Of a DNA stretch of 55,114 nt, positions 26,998 through 35,136 are shown one piece after another. The position numbers were made by a program, and so were the translations under genes. The stretch's first letter is position 1, and each line of letters opens with the position of its first letter. Origin of the DNA: Ulvibacterium sp. (GTDB lineage: Bacteria > Bacteroidota > Bacteroidia > Flavobacteriales > Flavobacteriaceae); contig NZ_JANQOO010000011.1 of NCBI RefSeq assembly GCF_028285715.1, positions 1-55,114 on the forward strand, read 5' to 3'. The notes under the pieces were generated by a model. The model ran no database searches. It was given only the letters and a program-made list of their open reading frames with translations, and had not been told where the DNA came from.

Positions 26998-27759
26998 CTA
27001 AACAGAGGCAACTCTTCTTTTGTACTCCTTTAGGGCATCTGCCAATCGTTGTTTTGAGGTGGAATCGCCCGGGATGTTGTGAGACGGGTGAATGTGCAAT
27101 GTAACACCCCTTTCCGCCAATATTTCGGCTACTGTGGTCACGGTCATCCATACGGTGGTGACAAAGGCCATGGTGGAAACCGGTCCAATTTTATCGATAT
27201 GATTCTTTAGGTGCACCGTTGCATCCTCAGAGGGTGCACAAGAATCCACTACCAAATCCGCCAATTCGAACAAGGTCTTTCCACAGGAATGTTTTGTGGT
27301 CTTTCCCTGGGCCTCCGCCGCGGAGCCGAAGACGATTACTTTCATTCCTTTTTCCTTGGCCTCCAGAGCAATATCGATATTTACGGCGTTAACACCGGTA
27401 TGTGAAAACAGCCACATGGTATCCTCTTCGTCAAAATTATGGCCCTTCATAATTTCCCGTCCATAGCCTTCCACCCTTTCCAGGAAAATAAACTGGTCCA
27501 CCCCCATTTGTCCCGTAATGTTGGTAAAGAATGTCAATGGCAGTTCAACAATAGGGTGAAACCCGACGAAACCACCAATCCTAGGGTACATTTCCTCGAT
27601 GGGGAGGGTGGCATGGCCACATCCGAAGGTATGTACCCATTTTCCTTTTTCTATGGAATCGGCCATAATAGTGGCAGCCTTTTTAATGTTTTCCATTTGG
27701 GTACTTTCTATTTTATCCATTACGTTTCTGGCATTATCCAGCCATTGTTTTGCTAACAT
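26998..27759 (-). CDS. SIS-domain sugar isomerase-like protein (UPF0309 type)
   Basis: This 253-residue cytoplasmic protein has one SIS (phosphosugar-binding) domain. An N-terminal helix pair precedes KWVHTFGCGHATLPIEEMYPRIGG, and LFSHTGVNAVNIDIALEAKEKG forms the second Rossmann crossover. The C-terminal GVTLHIHPSHNIPGD is typical of the UPF0309 group. SIS proteins isomerise or etherify amino-sugar phosphates (GlmS, NagB-like, MurQ). It starts 11 bases after the MFS stop, so it is in the operon. It could act on glucosamine 6-phosphate or on an ether; the exact reaction is unknown. Confidence 0.82.
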   Translation of the reverse strand: MLAKQWLDNARNVMDKIESTQMENIKKAATIMADSIEKGKWVHTFGCGHATLPIEEMYPRIGGFVGFHPIVELPLTFFTNITGQMGVDQFIFLERVEGYGREIMKGHNFDEEDTMWLFSHTGVNAVNIDIALEAKEKGMKVIVFGSAAEAQGKTTKHSCGKTLFELADLVVDSCAPSEDATVHLKNHIDKIGPVSTMAFVTTVWMTVTTVAEILAERGVTLHIHPSHNIPGDSTSKQRLADALKEYKRRVASV

Positions 27760-27770
27760 AAATTTGAATT

Positions 27771-28940
27771 TTAACTTATTTTGGAATTATATTTCTTGTT
27801 CGTGATATACAGTAAGACGAGCACCATAAATACAGAGGTCAGAATAAGATAGGGGAACACTCCAGTACCTTGATATTGTGAAATTTGGCCCATCAAATAA
27901 TTGGTTAGGACGTTTCCGATAAGGGCAATAGTAATCACAATGCTGAAGGCCGTACCTGAAAGGTGGGTATATAGCTGGCCGATATAGCCCAGAATAACAG
28001 GGAATCCTGCTGCCAAGCCTACCCCCATGGCCACCATTCCGGCTATAAATAGGGCATATGAAGCTCCATATTGTAGTATTAGGCCCCCTATAAAGACAAT
28101 GACAAAACCTACGACCATTACCTTTAAAGGAGGGAACATGCGGAGAATTTTACCCAGCGCGATTCGGGTAATTGTAATGGCCCCAACGAACGAGGACAAT
28201 ATAAATAGTGCGTTGGAGGACTTCATTTCCTTTATGGTTTCCAGATAGGTGGTAGTCCAGTTATTGGTCAATCCCTCGATGCCACTCTGAAAAAAAAGGA
28301 TAAAGCCGAATAATAGCAATACGGGATCTTTTGCCATTTTCAACCCTTCCTTGATAGGGAGTCCCTTAGTTTCGGCCGATTTTGGAAAACGAATCATCAA
28401 AAAGAAAATGAGCGGCAGGGTAATAAGGGCACCTAGCAGGGCGAAAATGGTCTCAAAGGAATACAGCCCTTTCCATATACCCAAAACAACAGGGGTCCCC
28501 AAGGCCCCGATCCCAAAAAAAACACCCAAAAGGCTAAGATTTGCGCTATGGTTCTCTTCGCTAATCTCCGAAACAATGGCATTGGTGGTACCGTTCAGTA
28601 CTCCCCCACCCAGACCGATACAGAAAACGGATGCCTGCAAGAAAATCATGCTTTTGGCGAACACAATACCTTCAAGTCCCAGCAAGGTGAGAATACTACC
28701 TGCGATTAAGATTTTTTTGTAGGACAACCAATCAATCAACGGTCCAAAGATCAGGGAGCCCACCAAAATACCCAAGGGCAGCAGGGTAGTCAAAAAACCG
28801 GTTTGGGCTTCGTTCAATACAAACTTCCCGGTAACTTCAGGTAGAATGGATCCCAGGGATATCATCACCACTCCAAAAAGCAACATCCCAATGCAGGCTG
28901 CGGTAAATACGTAACTTTTGTGATACCCCTTATTCGTCAT
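27771..28940 (-). CDS. MFS sugar permease (FucP/NagP-like)
   Basis: The 389-residue inner-membrane protein has twelve predicted helices in two halves and the MFS loop GPLIDWLSYKK after helix 2. The layout resembles FucP/NagP-type permeases of Bacteroidota, which import fucose, GlcNAc or similar sugars with protons. It overlaps the ROK kinase gene by 11 bases and is followed closely by the SIS gene, so import and phosphorylation are coordinated. Substrate, probably glucosamine or GlcNAc, is inferred from context. Confidence 0.85.
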   Translation of the reverse strand: MTNKGYHKSYVFTAACIGMLLFGVVMISLGSILPEVTGKFVLNEAQTGFLTTLLPLGILVGSLIFGPLIDWLSYKKILIAGSILTLLGLEGIVFAKSMIFLQASVFCIGLGGGVLNGTTNAIVSEISEENHSANLSLLGVFFGIGALGTPVVLGIWKGLYSFETIFALLGALITLPLIFFLMIRFPKSAETKGLPIKEGLKMAKDPVLLLFGFILFFQSGIEGLTNNWTTTYLETIKEMKSSNALFILSSFVGAITITRIALGKILRMFPPLKVMVVGFVIVFIGGLILQYGASYALFIAGMVAMGVGLAAGFPVILGYIGQLYTHLSGTAFSIVITIALIGNVLTNYLMGQISQYQGTGVFPYLILTSVFMVLVLLYITNKKYNSKIS

Positions 28941-29916
28941 GCACTTGGTCGTTTAGGGTAGTAAGGGCCAAGTATCCAGCACCGATTAAACCTGCGTCAC
29001 CCCCTAGGGCCGAAGTTTCCAATTGGATTTCTTGAATGGAAAGGGGTTGTGCCCACTGCTTTGCCTCCTCTACTATGCGGTCCAAAAATTGGTCGGCAGG
29101 TCCAAAGACCCCGCCACCAAAAATTACCTTTCTGGGATTGAATATGCTCACCAAGTTGGCCAATGCCATCCCCCAATACCCAATAACTTTTTCGATTACC
29201 TCAACAGCCACTAGATCTTGTTTTTCATACGCATCGAAAACGTGATGTGCGGTAATCTGGTCCGTTGGAATGGCATCCAAAAGACTGGTTGACGTTCGTT
29301 TTTTTTCCAATAGTTCTACGGCACTCCGTGCGATACCGTCACCGGATGCATAGTGCTCCAAGTTACCCCAGGCATCATACTTTTTATCGTAAGGGGGTTC
29401 CAACGCCATCCAGCCAATGGCTCCTGCAATACCTCCACTACCATTGATAATTCTCCCACCTGATAGTATTCCGGCACCTATACCCGTGCCTACCGCGATA
29501 AAAATTGCATCGGCACAATCTTTGGCGCAACCTTTCCAGACCTCTCCCAGGATGTAGCAAGATCGGTCGCTCTCCAAAACGATATTTATGGATTGATCGC
29601 CCAGGTACTTCTTAAGCGCATCCTGAAGAGGAATATGGTTCCAATCCGGAATGTTGGGGGCCCACACGGTTTTCTTGATAGCATCGTAGATGCCGGGGAC
29701 ACAGGCCCCAATAGCGACTACCTTGTAAGCCCTACCTTTTGCATAATCCATCAGCGATTGGATCATGGTACCGATTAAGGCAATGACCTCTCCCCCTTCT
29801 CTTTCGGCCAAGGGCTGCACTTCCTTATGCAATAGGTCCCCATGATGATGAAACAAGGCGGCCGAAATCTTCGTTCCACCAATATCAATACCGATTACCG
29901 TAGGTGTTCTTTTCAT
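28930..29916 (-). CDS. ROK-family sugar kinase without the usual zinc-binding cysteines
   Basis: This 328-residue cytoplasmic kinase has the N-terminal phosphate loop GIDIGGTKISAALF, the central VGTGIGAGILSGGRIINGSGGIAGAIG, and the C-terminal FGGGVFGP. It probably phosphorylates GlcNAc or glucosamine. Classical ROK kinases have GH.....CxCGxxGCxE for zinc; here the segment reads GAIGWMALEP followed by a GNLEHYASG stretch, with no His or Cys at the zinc positions, although the Glu is kept. It is the first gene of the five-gene amino-sugar operon. Upstream lies a region with repeats described separately. Confidence 0.9.
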   Translation of the reverse strand: MKRTPTVIGIDIGGTKISAALFHHHGDLLHKEVQPLAEREGGEVIALIGTMIQSLMDYAKGRAYKVVAIGACVPGIYDAIKKTVWAPNIPDWNHIPLQDALKKYLGDQSINIVLESDRSCYILGEVWKGCAKDCADAIFIAVGTGIGAGILSGGRIINGSGGIAGAIGWMALEPPYDKKYDAWGNLEHYASGDGIARSAVELLEKKRTSTSLLDAIPTDQITAHHVFDAYEKQDLVAVEVIEKVIGYWGMALANLVSIFNPRKVIFGGGVFGPADQFLDRIVEEAKQWAQPLSIQEIQLETSALGGDAGLIGAGYLALTTLNDQVHDE

Positions 29917-29941
29917 GAAATTGCAACGAATTCGATATAAA

Positions 29942-29961
29942 TATATTCAATAATGAATATA
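29942..29961. promoter_or_regulatory. Inverted repeat upstream of the ROK gene
   Basis: TATATTCA and TGAATATA are perfect 8-bp arms around ATAA, 26 bases upstream of the ROK ATG. It lies in the expected untranslated leader and could be an operator. Confidence 0.4.
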
Positions 29962-29963
29962 AA

Positions 29964-29992
29964 ATGCAAAATATATTTATAAACATGCAAAA
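29964..29992. promoter_or_regulatory. Direct repeats ATGCAAAA in the amino-sugar operon promoter
   Basis: ATGCAAAA occurs at 29964-29971 and 29985-29992, 21 bases apart (two helical turns). On the minus strand they overlap the presumed -7 and -33 regions. The same octamer, as its complement TTTTGCAT, is at 30850-30857 ahead of the deoR-type gene. A DeoR-type operator is inferred. Confidence 0.5.
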
Positions 29993-30008
29993 AAACGGCA
30001 TATATAAG

Positions 30009-30025
30009 ATAGGTAAGTTACCTAT
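30009..30025. promoter_or_regulatory. Perfect 17-base inverted repeat
   Basis: ATAGGTAA and TTACCTAT flank a single G. It lies between the regulator stop and the operon promoter. It has no adjacent T run, so an operator is more likely than a terminator. Confidence 0.35.
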
Positions 30026-30070
30026 TACCATTGGGGCAGCAACCATGGCGTAGAAAGAAATACGATTTGA

Positions 30071-30820
30071 TCAGCTTAATTGAATCCCCGCTTCGGCAAA
30101 TTCGACCAACTTGTCGTCCGTTGGATCCAATTCCGTAATCAGCAATCCAATTTCAGAAGGTTTGCAAATGGTATAGGGCTGTCGCCGACCCAATTTACTT
30201 GACGTAGCTAAGGAGATGACCCTATCGGATGCGGTTATAATGGCTCTCTTGATTAGGGAAACTTCATACGAACCTTCGGTTATTCCCTCAAGAGGTCCTA
30301 TGCTCCCCGTACCCAGAAAGCATAAATCCACATGAATATTGGAGAATTTGTTCACGACTTCATTTCCTAAACTCACCATGGATTTTTTCTCGATTTTCCC
30401 ACCCAAAAAAATAATCTCGATTCCCGGATGTTCCGTTAGTTCCATGGCTATAGGCAAACAATAGGTAAAGACCGTGGCCTTTAAATCCTTTGGAATACTC
30501 CGGGCAAAAGCGAGATTGGTGGTGCCATCACTTATTATGATCGTCATTCCATTTTGCAATAGGCCCGAGGCCTTTTTGGCAATACGATTTTTTTCCTCCT
30601 GATGTTTTACGACGTTGTCGTTGTAGTAATATAATTTTTGAATGGAGGAAATTGCGCCGCCATGCACTTTGGAAAGCAGTCCTTTTTGCGCCATTTCATT
30701 AAGGTCCCTGCGAATCGTATCCTCAGATACCAAGAGTTTTTCGGCCAATTGTAGGGTAGCCACCTTACCTTCCAACTGGAGTTTTTCGAGAATTACCTCC
30801 TGTCTTTTGTCTTTCTGCAT
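30071..30820 (-). CDS. DeoR-family transcriptional regulator
   Basis: This 249-residue protein has an N-terminal winged helix (about 1-57) with the family signature LLVSEDTIRRDLNEMAQKG and a C-terminal sugar-phosphate-sensing domain of the ribose-5-phosphate-isomerase-like fold (about 75-235; IISDGTTNLAFARSIP, IEIIFLGGKIE, FLGTGSI). DeoR repressors respond to phosphorylated sugars. It lies 154 bases upstream of the amino-sugar operon on the same strand and probably controls it. ATG 30820 (MQKDKRQEVI) gives the family start. Repeats of a TTTTGCAT-like motif lie upstream of this gene too. Confidence 0.9.
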   Translation of the reverse strand: MQKDKRQEVILEKLQLEGKVATLQLAEKLLVSEDTIRRDLNEMAQKGLLSKVHGGAISSIQKLYYYNDNVVKHQEEKNRIAKKASGLLQNGMTIIISDGTTNLAFARSIPKDLKATVFTYCLPIAMELTEHPGIEIIFLGGKIEKKSMVSLGNEVVNKFSNIHVDLCFLGTGSIGPLEGITEGSYEVSLIKRAIITASDRVISLATSSKLGRRQPYTICKPSEIGLLITELDPTDDKLVEFAEAGIQLS

Positions 30821-31117
30821 GTATACGAAGTAAGGCTTCAAATGTACGATTTTGCATGAAAATGTAGAAAACATGCAGAAAAATTGGGAAATAGTGCAAA
30901 AAAGACGTACACAAACAAGATGCATTCAACTTGAAGTGCGCCTGTTCAAAGTGGCCCGGATAATTGAATTGTTCATTTGCGGTTTCTATGGATAGTTCGC
31001 CTGGCTTCATCAAAAAGTCTCGTAATCCCCTGTGTTTTAGATTGAATTTCATCGAATGTTGCCATGTTTGAACAATATGGATTTTGCTTTAGGCGTTTTC
31101 CAGTCAAAATCCAGATC
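30821..31117. promoter_or_regulatory. Divergent intergenic region with candidate DeoR boxes
   Basis: The region separates the deoR-type gene from the lipoprotein at 31118. It has TTTTGCAT at 30850-30857, ATGCAGAA at 30873-30880 and GTGCAAAA at 30894-30901. The first is identical to, and the others are one mismatch from, the octamer repeated ahead of the ROK gene. No exact TAnnTTTG box was found for either gene. Confidence 0.45.
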
Positions 31118-31891
31118 ATGAGAACCGTATTTATCCTATGCTTTATCATTGTATTTGCCTTCCCATCCTGTAGCAATGATGCAACGACTTTGGAGGAGCG
31201 ACTGGCCGAAGACAATATGATACAAGAAGATGGACAGGAGCCCGAACAACCTGGAAGTGACTGTCCCAGTTCAGTTGGATTCGTTTTTGAGGAAAAAGAC
31301 GGCATCATATCCATTGAATTTGAGGACAACAGTTTCCCAGAAGGTTGGGTTTTGAAAAATGATGCAAATGATGTTTCCGGTGACGGCTATATGCAATGGG
31401 AGGGCGACCCCAGTATGGGCAATCCTGGTAATGGCATGATAAGCTTTCCTGTTAGGATAAGCGATACCGGTACCTATCGCTTCACATGGAATTCCTCATA
31501 TAGAAAAGGAGACAATGGAACGGAACACAATGATTCCTGGTTGCGTTTTCCGGATGCCCAGGACTTTTTTGGAATGAAAGATGGTGGCAGCAGGGTTTAT
31601 CCCGATGGTTCCGGGAAGGAACCTAACCCCAATGGAGCTTCCAAGGATGGTTGGTTCAAGGTATACCGGAGCGGGGATGACAACGCTTTCAAATGGCAAG
31701 CCCGGACTTCGGACCACGATGCCCATGATATTTACGTAACTTTCGAAACACCTGGTGTGTATCTCATGGAAATCGCCGCCCGTTCGGATTTTCATGCCAT
31801 AGACCGGATATTGCTGCATAAAGAAAGTATTTCCGAAAACGAGGCACTGTCCCAAGCGGATAACTTTAGTATAAAGGAAACCTGCAACTAG
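31118..31891 (+). CDS. Lipoprotein with a carbohydrate-binding-module-like domain
   Basis: The 257-residue precursor (ATG 31118) has a signal ending FAFPSC, indicating a lipoprotein. The mature part begins with an acidic linker. A beta-rich domain of about 190 residues then follows, with the pattern GIISIEFEDNSFPEGW, GTYRFTWNSSYRKGDN, NDSWLRFPD and a late FHAIDRILLHKE. This resembles CBM6/35-type or GH115 C-terminal jelly-rolls, with the terminal Asp-Arg-Ile segment typical of them. It is divergent from the deoR-type regulator and could bind a surface glycan. No catalytic residues are recognised. Confidence 0.65.
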   Translation: MRTVFILCFIIVFAFPSCSNDATTLEERLAEDNMIQEDGQEPEQPGSDCPSSVGFVFEEKDGIISIEFEDNSFPEGWVLKNDANDVSGDGYMQWEGDPSMGNPGNGMISFPVRISDTGTYRFTWNSSYRKGDNGTEHNDSWLRFPDAQDFFGMKDGGSRVYPDGSGKEPNPNGASKDGWFKVYRSGDDNAFKWQARTSDHDAHDIYVTFETPGVYLMEIAARSDFHAIDRILLHKESISENEALSQADNFSIKETCN

Positions 31892-32022
31892 GACGTTTGC
31901 ACCTCATCGGCAACCTACCGCAAAAAGGGCTTTTGTTCTTACATTTTCCCTTGCAATCCCGTACCCATTTTAACGCAAGCTGTTGGGGCTTCCAAAATGG
32001 AAATACCACCATGGCACTCTTT

Positions 32023-33030
32023 TCAGTTTTTTAATTCCTTCGAAAATTGAATGATCTCTTTACAAATCATATCTGCATTTTCCTTTTGAATAAAAATGGT
32101 AAAATGACCTCCATCCATAAAGAATACTTTGCCATTTTTAGAAAAAGAGGCCATTTCTTCTTGCATCTTTCGCCGATTGGTTCTCATCTTTTCCGGGTCC
32201 CTGCCCATTTTCCGAAGCGCTTTTTCGTTGAGATGTGTCCCGGCAAAAATCCGAATTGGTAAGCTATCCGTTACCATTATTTTTTTGGACATTTCTTCCA
32301 ATGCTATATGCCACTCTTCTTCTTTTATATAACCCCAAAGATATTTTCCGTTCAAAAAGTAATCTTGATAACGATCGGTAATTTCCTTGGGCAGACCTGG
32401 CGCAGGCATGATCGTATTCCCGAAAATTGTCACATATAAATCCAAAACGCCTAAATCCCCTAAAACAGCTCCAATGTAATATATTGAGTTTAACCAACTA
32501 GGAGAAGGCGGCCAGGGCAATCGTTCACGTTCATCTGGATGCCCAGAGTCCAACAAAACCAAACCGGCCACTTCGTTTGGATAGCGTTGTCCAAATACTC
32601 GGATATAATGGCCTCCATGGGAATGGCCGGCGAGAATATAAGGTGGTGATTCCCCTGTCTTTTCCAATAAGGTGTGTAATTCATCTGCAATGGTCTCGGG
32701 ATCTCTCGGGCCATCACTAAGTTCGCTATAGCCAATACCGGCCCTATCATATCGAACCACACGCAGACTATCCTTCAGTCCTTCACTCAACCAATGATAG
32801 TATTCGCTATGCCCACCTGCCCCTGCCTCAATAACCAAAGTGGGTTTCTCGTTTTTTTCCCCGGTACTATGGACATGTAATTTAAAACCTCCAATATCAA
32901 CCAGTTTTCCAGGGGGTACAGGTTTGTCCCTGAACAGTCGAAAGCCCAATCCTACCAAAATAAGTAATAGTAGTAATGAAGTAATCGACAAGCCAATCCA
33001 CTTTAATATCTTCAAGACCATCCGTAACAT
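32023..33030 (-). CDS. Membrane-anchored alpha/beta hydrolase
   Basis: The 335-residue product has an N-terminal membrane anchor (about 8-30) and an alpha/beta-hydrolase domain. The nucleophile elbow is GHSHGG, the oxyanion region is IEAGAGGHSEYY, the acidic residue is probably in LVLLDSGHPDERE, and the catalytic His is likely in MDGGHFTIF. The substrate could be an ester or peptide; proline-iminopeptidase-like members exist. A -7 element at 33056-33063 leaves almost no leader for the ATG at 33054, so ATG 33030 (MLRMVLK) is preferred. It is divergent from the LytS/LytTR genes. Confidence 0.85.
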   Translation of the reverse strand: MLRMVLKILKWIGLSITSLLLLLILVGLGFRLFRDKPVPPGKLVDIGGFKLHVHSTGEKNEKPTLVIEAGAGGHSEYYHWLSEGLKDSLRVVRYDRAGIGYSELSDGPRDPETIADELHTLLEKTGESPPYILAGHSHGGHYIRVFGQRYPNEVAGLVLLDSGHPDERERLPWPPSPSWLNSIYYIGAVLGDLGVLDLYVTIFGNTIMPAPGLPKEITDRYQDYFLNGKYLWGYIKEEEWHIALEEMSKKIMVTDSLPIRIFAGTHLNEKALRKMGRDPEKMRTNRRKMQEEMASFSKNGKVFFMDGGHFTIFIQKENADMICKEIIQFSKELKN

Positions 33031-33055
33031 AATATGGTTTTTAGTTAATTCCATC

Positions 33056-33063
33056 CAAACCTA
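33056..33063 (-). promoter_or_regulatory. -7 element of the alpha/beta hydrolase gene
   Basis: TAGGTTTG on the minus strand matches TAnnTTTG exactly. It lies two bases from the longer ATG, which supports use of ATG 33030. Confidence 0.5.
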
Positions 33064-33163
33064 GATTCACTTGAAAACATCATGAAATTATTTTGATGAA
33101 CCCACCAAAAAACGATACACTTATCGGTAAATCGCAGACCTATACGATTCGATCAAAAAAACA

Positions 33164-33193
33164 TAGTGTTCGACACAAAATGTGTGGTGTTGG
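33164..33193 (+). promoter_or_regulatory. Candidate LytTR-type direct repeat ahead of the lytS/lytTR genes
   Basis: TAGTGTTCG (33164-33172) and TGGTGTTGG (33185-33193) share 7 of 9 bases and start 21 bases apart. That is the usual arrangement of LytTR-domain sites. They end about 34 bases before the -7 element, where an activator would bind. Confidence 0.45.
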
Positions 33194-33226
33194 TCAAAGA
33201 GATTATAAGGCGCGTATCAATAATGC

Positions 33227-33234
33227 TAAGTTTG
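33227..33234 (+). promoter_or_regulatory. -7 element of the lytS/lytTR operon, implying a leaderless mRNA
   Basis: TAAGTTTG matches TAnnTTTG exactly and ends only four bases before ATG 33239, so the transcript would begin at or very near the start codon. Confidence 0.55.
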
Positions 33235-33238
33235 CACC

Positions 33239-34189
33239 ATGAAGGGTTTTATTCAAAAAAATCATAAGGCTTTGATCAAAGGGGGAATCCTTGTTATTTT
33301 CCTAGCCGTAATGTTTGTTATACCCCATTATACCGGCATTTGGGATAGTCCCATTACCGTTCCGTTGTTGATCCTATTCTGGTTGGGTGTGGCTTACCTC
33401 ATTTTGCCTGAATTTTTTAAAAAATATCGGGTCGTCATTCTTTCCGTATACCTATCGGTTATTGCCTATCATTTTTTCTTTTTTACTACGGCACCTGATC
33501 ACGTACAGGATTATCGCTTGAATTTGATAAATTTTATGCTCCTTCCCATTCCTGTATTTGTGGCTTTGTGGGGATATGAACAGTGGCGCTGGTTAAAAAT
33601 GCTAAAAGCAGATAAGGCAAGGGCAGAATTGGCGTTACTCACCAGTCAGATCAATCCTCACTTTTTCTTCAATACGTTGAATAATCTTTATGGCTTGGTC
33701 GTGGAAAAATCCGAACAAGCCCCGGAAGTCGTTTTAAAACTGTCCGACATGATGCGGTACACTATTTATCAGGGAAAAGAAGATTCGGTGTTACTAAAGG
33801 ACGAAATCAATTATCTCGAAAATTACATTGAACTACATAAAATCCGTTATCAAAAAAAAGTTGAAATTCGATTTGACCATGATACTAAGGAAGGCGTAAA
33901 AGTCGCCCCGTTGCTTTTTATTATTTTACTGGAAAATGCGTTGAAGCACGGGGTTGAACCATTGACGGAAAACGCCTATGTTCATTTGAATCTAAAAACG
34001 CAAGGCAGTCAGATATTTTTTACCATTGCCAATAATTATGAACCCAACACCCCTAACGAAAACGCAGGTATAGGGCTGGATAATTTGAAGAAACGCCTAG
34101 CGCATATCTATCCGAATCGACATGAATTGAAGATTGAAAATAGAGATGCTACATATAAAGCCCACTTGAACCTATTTCCAAACCCATAA
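33239..34189 (+). CDS. LytS-type sensor histidine kinase
   Basis: The 316-residue inner-membrane protein has four N-terminal helices (about 13-112), then a His_kinase domain with the phosphoacceptor His141 in NPHFFFNTLNNL and an ATPase domain (about 215-312) with ENALKHGVEP (N box) and GIGLDNLKKRL (G box). There is no recognised extracellular sensor domain, so the signal is probably sensed in the membrane. It is followed after eight bases by its LytTR response regulator, the usual pair. Confidence 0.94.
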   Translation: MKGFIQKNHKALIKGGILVIFLAVMFVIPHYTGIWDSPITVPLLILFWLGVAYLILPEFFKKYRVVILSVYLSVIAYHFFFFTTAPDHVQDYRLNLINFMLLPIPVFVALWGYEQWRWLKMLKADKARAELALLTSQINPHFFFNTLNNLYGLVVEKSEQAPEVVLKLSDMMRYTIYQGKEDSVLLKDEINYLENYIELHKIRYQKKVEIRFDHDTKEGVKVAPLLFIILLENALKHGVEPLTENAYVHLNLKTQGSQIFFTIANNYEPNTPNENAGIGLDNLKKRLAHIYPNRHELKIENRDATYKAHLNLFPNP

Positions 34190-34197
34190 CCGCAGGC

Positions 34198-34902
34198 ATG
34201 ATAACCTATTGTATTATTGACGACGAACCCATAGCACATCGTATCATTGAAGGCTATTGTGCGGAATTGCCCTACTTAAAAAAAATCGGTAATGCTTATA
34301 ACCCTATGGAAGCTTCTGTAATTGTCACCCGGGAAAAAATAGATTTGATTTTTTTAGATCTTAATATGCCCAAAATGACCGGCTTCGAGTGGCTAAAAAC
34401 ATTACCAAAGCCTCCCAAGATCATCGTGACAACGGCACATAAGGAATATGCTTTAGAGGGTTACGAATTGGATATATTGGACTATCTGCTCAAGCCTTTT
34501 TCTTTTCCGCGTTTCCTAAAGGCGGTCAATAAGGTGCATGCCTACGAACAAGCAAGCTCAGTAAAATCTGCAGGAAACCTTAGCTTGGAGAACAGTCGTT
34601 TTTTCTTGAAAGGGGATAAAACATACCATCAAATTCGCACCGATGACATTCTATTCATTGAGGCCTATGGCAATTATACAAAGGTCTTTTTAACCGAGGA
34701 AATGATAGTTAGCCATGAAAAAATATCAGCCTTTGAGGATTTACTGCCCAAAGAAAACTTTTTACGGATTCATAAATCCTTTATGGTCGCCACCAACAAA
34801 ATTGAACGTATCCAAGGCAATCAAATCTTTCTAAACGAACATAAAATTCCTATTGGTCAGACTTATAAGAGTAGGATAAATCATTTATTGGGAGGAAACT
34901 AA
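34198..34902 (+). CDS. LytTR-domain response regulator
   Basis: The 234-residue protein has an N-terminal receiver domain with the acidic pair DDE (8-10), phosphoacceptor Asp54 in IFLDLNMPKMTG and the Lys of YLLKPF. A C-terminal LytTR DNA-binding domain follows (about 135-234; IEAYGNYTKVFL, FLRIHKSFMVATNKI). It is cotranscribed with the LytS kinase. Candidate direct repeats upstream of the operon suggest autoregulation. The target genes may include the divergent hydrolase. Confidence 0.94.
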   Translation: MITYCIIDDEPIAHRIIEGYCAELPYLKKIGNAYNPMEASVIVTREKIDLIFLDLNMPKMTGFEWLKTLPKPPKIIVTTAHKEYALEGYELDILDYLLKPFSFPRFLKAVNKVHAYEQASSVKSAGNLSLENSRFFLKGDKTYHQIRTDDILFIEAYGNYTKVFLTEEMIVSHEKISAFEDLLPKENFLRIHKSFMVATNKIERIQGNQIFLNEHKIPIGQTYKSRINHLLGGN

Positions 34903-35136
34903 TTTTTTAGGTCTATTTAAACTATGAAGTTTATTTAGAAAATTGTATTCACTAAATTCATACGATAAAAATATTTCGATATAGACAGGTTCTTTTCTTT
35001 TATGGTAGAGAAAACGGACGGAAGCCACCTTGGAGCATACGGAATACATAATACTATTTGACAGGTTTCGTAATCCAACTAAAGCACCAGGGTTACAAAA
35101 ATTCAGTTAAATGATGAATCGCATTCAGGAAAATAC

